This document shows positions 61,227-64,000 of a stretch of DNA of 64,000 nt, piece by piece (within the stretch, counting starts at the first letter, position 1; every line of letters begins with the position of its first letter). A model generated the notes under the pieces. It saw nothing but the letters and a program-made list of their open reading frames with translations, made no database searches and had not been told where the DNA came from. Location of the stretch: assembly GCF_034190915.1 (NCBI RefSeq), contig NW_026947493.1, positions 42,526,501 through 42,590,500 on the forward strand, given 5' to 3'. The DNA comes from Cavia porcellus. Its lineage: Eukaryota > Chordata > Mammalia > Rodentia > Caviidae. Position numbers and translations under genes: made by a program.

Positions 61227-61339
61227 CACTGCTTATTATTTTTAAAAGGGTACTTCAAATTTTCCTCTTGTTGAGTTTCACACATCTAAAATGTCTGCAC
61301 CGTTGTCTCATCTTGTAAAAAAAAACCCATCATCACCAT

Positions 61340-61925
61340 ATGTTTGACAGTTTTCTTTTAAGACAATAAAACCAAGAAAAATAAAGCAATAAAATCAATC
61401 AAAAAAATCATAATAACTGATACAGGACTTCCAAACCTTATGAAATCAACAATAGTTACCACAGTGCCTTTGTTGTCTTCAAATTAGCTGCATTTATTAC
61501 CTTTGGACATATTAAAAATTGAACAGAACAGAATAGAAATAATAAAAACAAAACAATGCATGCAATAGAGGATATCAAAACAAGCCAGTACTGAATACAT
61601 AATAGCTTCCATAAAATGTCTTGCTATCTTTCAAATAGCTGCTCATGCAGAGTTAACACAAACAAAACAAAAGAAAATAAAAATCCAACCCAACAAAACA
61701 AAATAAAAATCCAAACCAACAAAACAATGAAAGTGATATGGTTTCTGGGCAGGGATCTTGTCCTGCTGAGGTGTAGTTCTTTCCTCCTGCTAACCGCAAA
61801 TGGTGCTAACACACGGAGCTAGGCTTGGGTCTGGCTCTCCCCAAGCTAGCGGTGGCCCACACAGAGCACTGGTTTCCAGGCAGGCATCTCCTCCCATGGG
61901 GCCTGAACTTAAAATTGAACTCAAA
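61340..61925 (-). mobile_element. Second short composite element (head plus 152-type tail), antisense
   Basis: On the minus strand, about 180 bp of GC-richer head (61925-61745) is followed by T-rich units of the 152-bp family (61745-61345). Adjacent units are offset about 145 bases at 61431 and 61577. A local duplication of AAAATAAAAATCCAA.CCAACAAAAC occurs at 61676-61727. No clear target duplication was seen. The layout matches the composite element at 860-1498, but the heads do not align by eye. Confidence 0.55.
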
Positions 61926-62479
61926 ATTTTTGGTTTTGTTTCTGTTTCCACATAATTATTTTTTATTATTTCAAACTTCTTAATTTTTATACTTCTTAGT
62001 TTTCAATTTCTTTTATTACATTAGTATTTAAGACTATACATTTTTATAAGCACCCCCTTAGCTTCACATGCACACATACACACACACATACACACAGAGA
62101 ATATTGTTCTGTTTTCTGAGTTATAAATATTCCTTGATTTCCATTGTGGTTTTTTCCTTCGATCTGTAAGTTAACTCTGTGACATTTTTTTAAAGACTGT
62201 GGGTCTTTTCTAGATTCTCTTTTGTTGTTTTTATTTAGCTTAATGCTACTGTGATAGAAAATGTTGACAGTACCATATCAGTACTTCAAAATAGAAGTAC
62301 TGTGTAATATGTTGTATGTGAAAATTTCACATGCAAGTATTGAGACTTGCTTTATAGCTTAGAACTCAAAAGTATGTGTGAATGTTGTACACTATGAAAT
62401 ACTTTCTGCATATTAAGTTCATTGTTCCATATATCATATCTACTAAATAAAGCTAATTTATTGTACCTGCTCATTTTTC

Positions 62480-62830
62480 TAGAACTGCCATAACAAAGCA
62501 CCAGAGACTGAGTAGTTTAAACAACATAAATTTATTCTCTCACGGTTCTGAATGCTAGCAATCAGCATTCAAGGTTGATTTCTTCTAAGACCTCTCTTCT
62601 TGTCTTGTGGTTACCTTTTTCTGTCTTCATACGATGTTTTCTTGTATAAATATCTCTGTTTCTAGGAATACATGTTCTATTGAACTAGGACCTACTCCTA
62701 AAAACTTCATTTTAACTAATGTATCTCTTTAAAGACTGTTCAGTTTTTCTAATGTGGTTACTTTTCTGAGACACCAGAAGTTAGAACTGATAAATATTGG
62801 CTATTGACACAATTCAGTCCACAACATGAT
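62480..62830 (+). mobile_element. MaLR-type LTR (MLT1-like), old
   Basis: CTAGAACTGCCATAACAAAG, AAACAACATAAATTTATTCT and CACGGTTCTGAATGC are followed by a TTCATTTTAACTAATGTATC stretch and end ACAATTCAGTCCACAACA. This is the solo-LTR pattern of an ancient endogenous retroviral (ERVL-MaLR) family. It is non-coding and strongly decayed, and no internal retroviral genes are present nearby. Confidence 0.75.
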
Positions 62831-63134
62831 ACTTTTCAAATTCTTTACATTCTTAAATTTTTTTTGCTTGCTTCATCATTCTGAGTCATTCAAATTTTCC
62901 ACTGCAGTAATGGATTTTTGTATTTTATAAAGTTCCATCAATTTTTTCTTCATATATTTTGAAGTTATGTTATTTGTGATTTATGTTTAGAATTTTTATG
63001 GCTACTTAGTTAATCAAACATTTTATTATTACATAGTTACTCTCTAACTCTAGCAATGCTTTGTTTTTATGTTCTATTTTGCTAAAATACGATTTTGTTA
63101 GCTTTCTTCTTTCTGGTTAATTAGACAGTCTGTG

Positions 63135-63215
63135 CCCTCCATCAGTTTCCTCATCTGTAAAATGTGTTTAATAGTATTCATGCTTCATAGTGCCATTATA
63201 GCTATCACATGAGTG
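63135..63215 (+). mobile_element. MIR fragment
   Basis: CAGTTTCCTCATCTGTAAAA is the conserved MIR 3' core. The remainder is degraded. Confidence 0.6.
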
Positions 63216-63239
63216 CAATGGTTAAGCTTACTTGTCAAA

Positions 63240-63580
63240 CTGACTGTGTAAGAGGCTCCTGGAAAGGTGACTGGATCATGAGGATGCAATATATTCATCA
63301 GTGAATAAATCCACTGGTGCTCATAGCTGACTGTGCTATTTGAAAGTGGAGTCCAGCTGGAGGTAGGTCACTGGAGTCATGCCTTTGACGGGCGTATCTG
63401 TCGTGGTGATCTTTCCGTGGGCTGTGACTCCCAGCCACCTACAGTGCTTAACTTTGCTCCACCAAGCCCTTTGACCATGATACTCTGCCTTGGAACTAGC
63501 CAGTCATGGCCAGCCTTCTAAAATCATGAGCCAATGTAAATCTCTCTTTTAAACTGTGAGTGAGGGATATTTGCTCCTGG
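63240..63580 (+). repeat. Unclassified dispersed repeat, probably LTR-related
   Basis: GAGGTAGGTCACTGGAGTCA, CACCAAGCCCTTTGACCATG, ATGATACTCTGCCTTGGAAC and CATGAGCCAATGTAAATC follow a repeat I recognise from mammalian genomes but cannot name securely. The 62-residue open frame inside has no domain. Confidence 0.5.
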
Positions 63581-64000
63581 CAATGGGAAAACTCACCAGT
63601 ACAGTGAATTACTGGGCATAAAAGTATTGAGAACAGTGCTAGGCAATGCTTTTAGTTAATATTTTATTATTATAGGTATCACTTCAAATTGACATTTTTT
63701 TCATTTTTCTTTTCTTTCTTTTGAATGATGGAGTACATTTTTCATACTTTTTTTTTCCCCTCTGGTTTAGAAACTGTTTTCTTGGTTTTATCACATTAGG
63801 GTTACTTTAGAAATTTAACGATATACTTCAGTTATCAAAGTTTAAATTGAATTCTTTTTCTTCTCTCCTAAATAAGACTTTATAGCACTTTAATTCTGAC
63901 CATCTTCTTTCTGACATATTCTATTTTTGTATTCTAGTTTCACATCAATTTAAAGCTTTATAAATTATTAGTATTATTATAAATGGTCAATAATTTGTTT

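Larger units (their letters stand above)
59700..64000 (-). mobile_element. Old antisense L1 with several later insertions
   Basis: The minus-strand ORF2 remnant runs from its C-terminal part (59740-60480, GTTGAACATATTTTCATATG is the antisense ORF2 end region) toward RT and endonuclease parts at 62160-63130 (TTCATATATTTTGAAGTTATG and CTTGCTTTATAGCTTAG segments). It probably continues to the window edge (63600-64000). Insertions inside it are a B1 (60495), ID SINE (61112), composite element (61340), LTR-like sequences (62480 and 63240) and TA repeats. Frames are destroyed. Confidence 0.65.

Noticed and set aside
62480..62830. A possible endogenous retrovirus with genes
   Set aside because: Only a decayed solo-LTR-like sequence is visible. 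No gag, pol or env-like frame adjoins it.

Overview
The window is mammalian nuclear DNA: long introns, GT/AG-bounded exons, and dense LINE-1, tRNA-derived and 7SL-derived SINEs. The SINE mix is B1-like monomers, B1+ID dimers and a young tRNA-like ID element. This points to a rodent, more likely of the squirrel, beaver or guinea-pig side than mouse or rat. That placement is an inference from SINE type only.

One protein-coding gene is visible, DNAJC5B (cysteine string protein beta), on the + strand. Three coding exons are supported. Exon 7340-7467 carries the start codon and the first part of the J domain. Exon 48428-48641 carries the HPD motif and the rest of the J domain and linker. Exon 51749-51929 carries the hydrophobic and cysteine-string segment and the acidic tail. 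Splice phases 2, 0 and 1 agree, giving 171 complete residues. The terminal exon with the stop codon was not found and probably lies beyond 64000. A 35-nt in-frame candidate exon at 54912-54946 has good splice sites but no recognised homology. Almost every other open frame is noise or a LINE fragment.

Layout: 1-1500 holds antisense LINE pieces and a short composite retroposon. 1500-7340 is mostly unassigned sequence with old SINEs. Intron 1 (41 kb) is a LINE graveyard. It contains an old ORF1-type LINE (10.6-12.5 kb), a large L1 (about 15.9-28.0 kb) with two other elements nested in it, a second truncated L1 (28.0-30.5 kb), an older L1 with a B1 insertion (37-38.5 kb), a rearranged copy of that segment (42.1-42.6 kb), and an antisense L1 (43.8-48.4 kb) with a further nested element. 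That antisense L1 ends about 25-30 bases from the exon 2 acceptor. The 3' end (59.7-64.0 kb) is an old antisense L1 with SINE, LTR-like and composite insertions.

The most interesting signal is a family of ORF2-deficient L1 derivatives (copies at 17356-20563, 21057-23190 and 44790-47850). Each keeps a 5' UTR and ORF1. In two copies a short ORF2 start is joined to the ORF2 end at the same junction, and in one copy ORF2 is absent. All carry a 3' region made of, or derived from, a repeat unit of about 152 bp. The same unit recurs in antisense copies at 860-1230, 43770-43920 and 61345-61745. The structure resembles HAL1 (half-L1) elements but appears to be a separate, lineage-specific instance.
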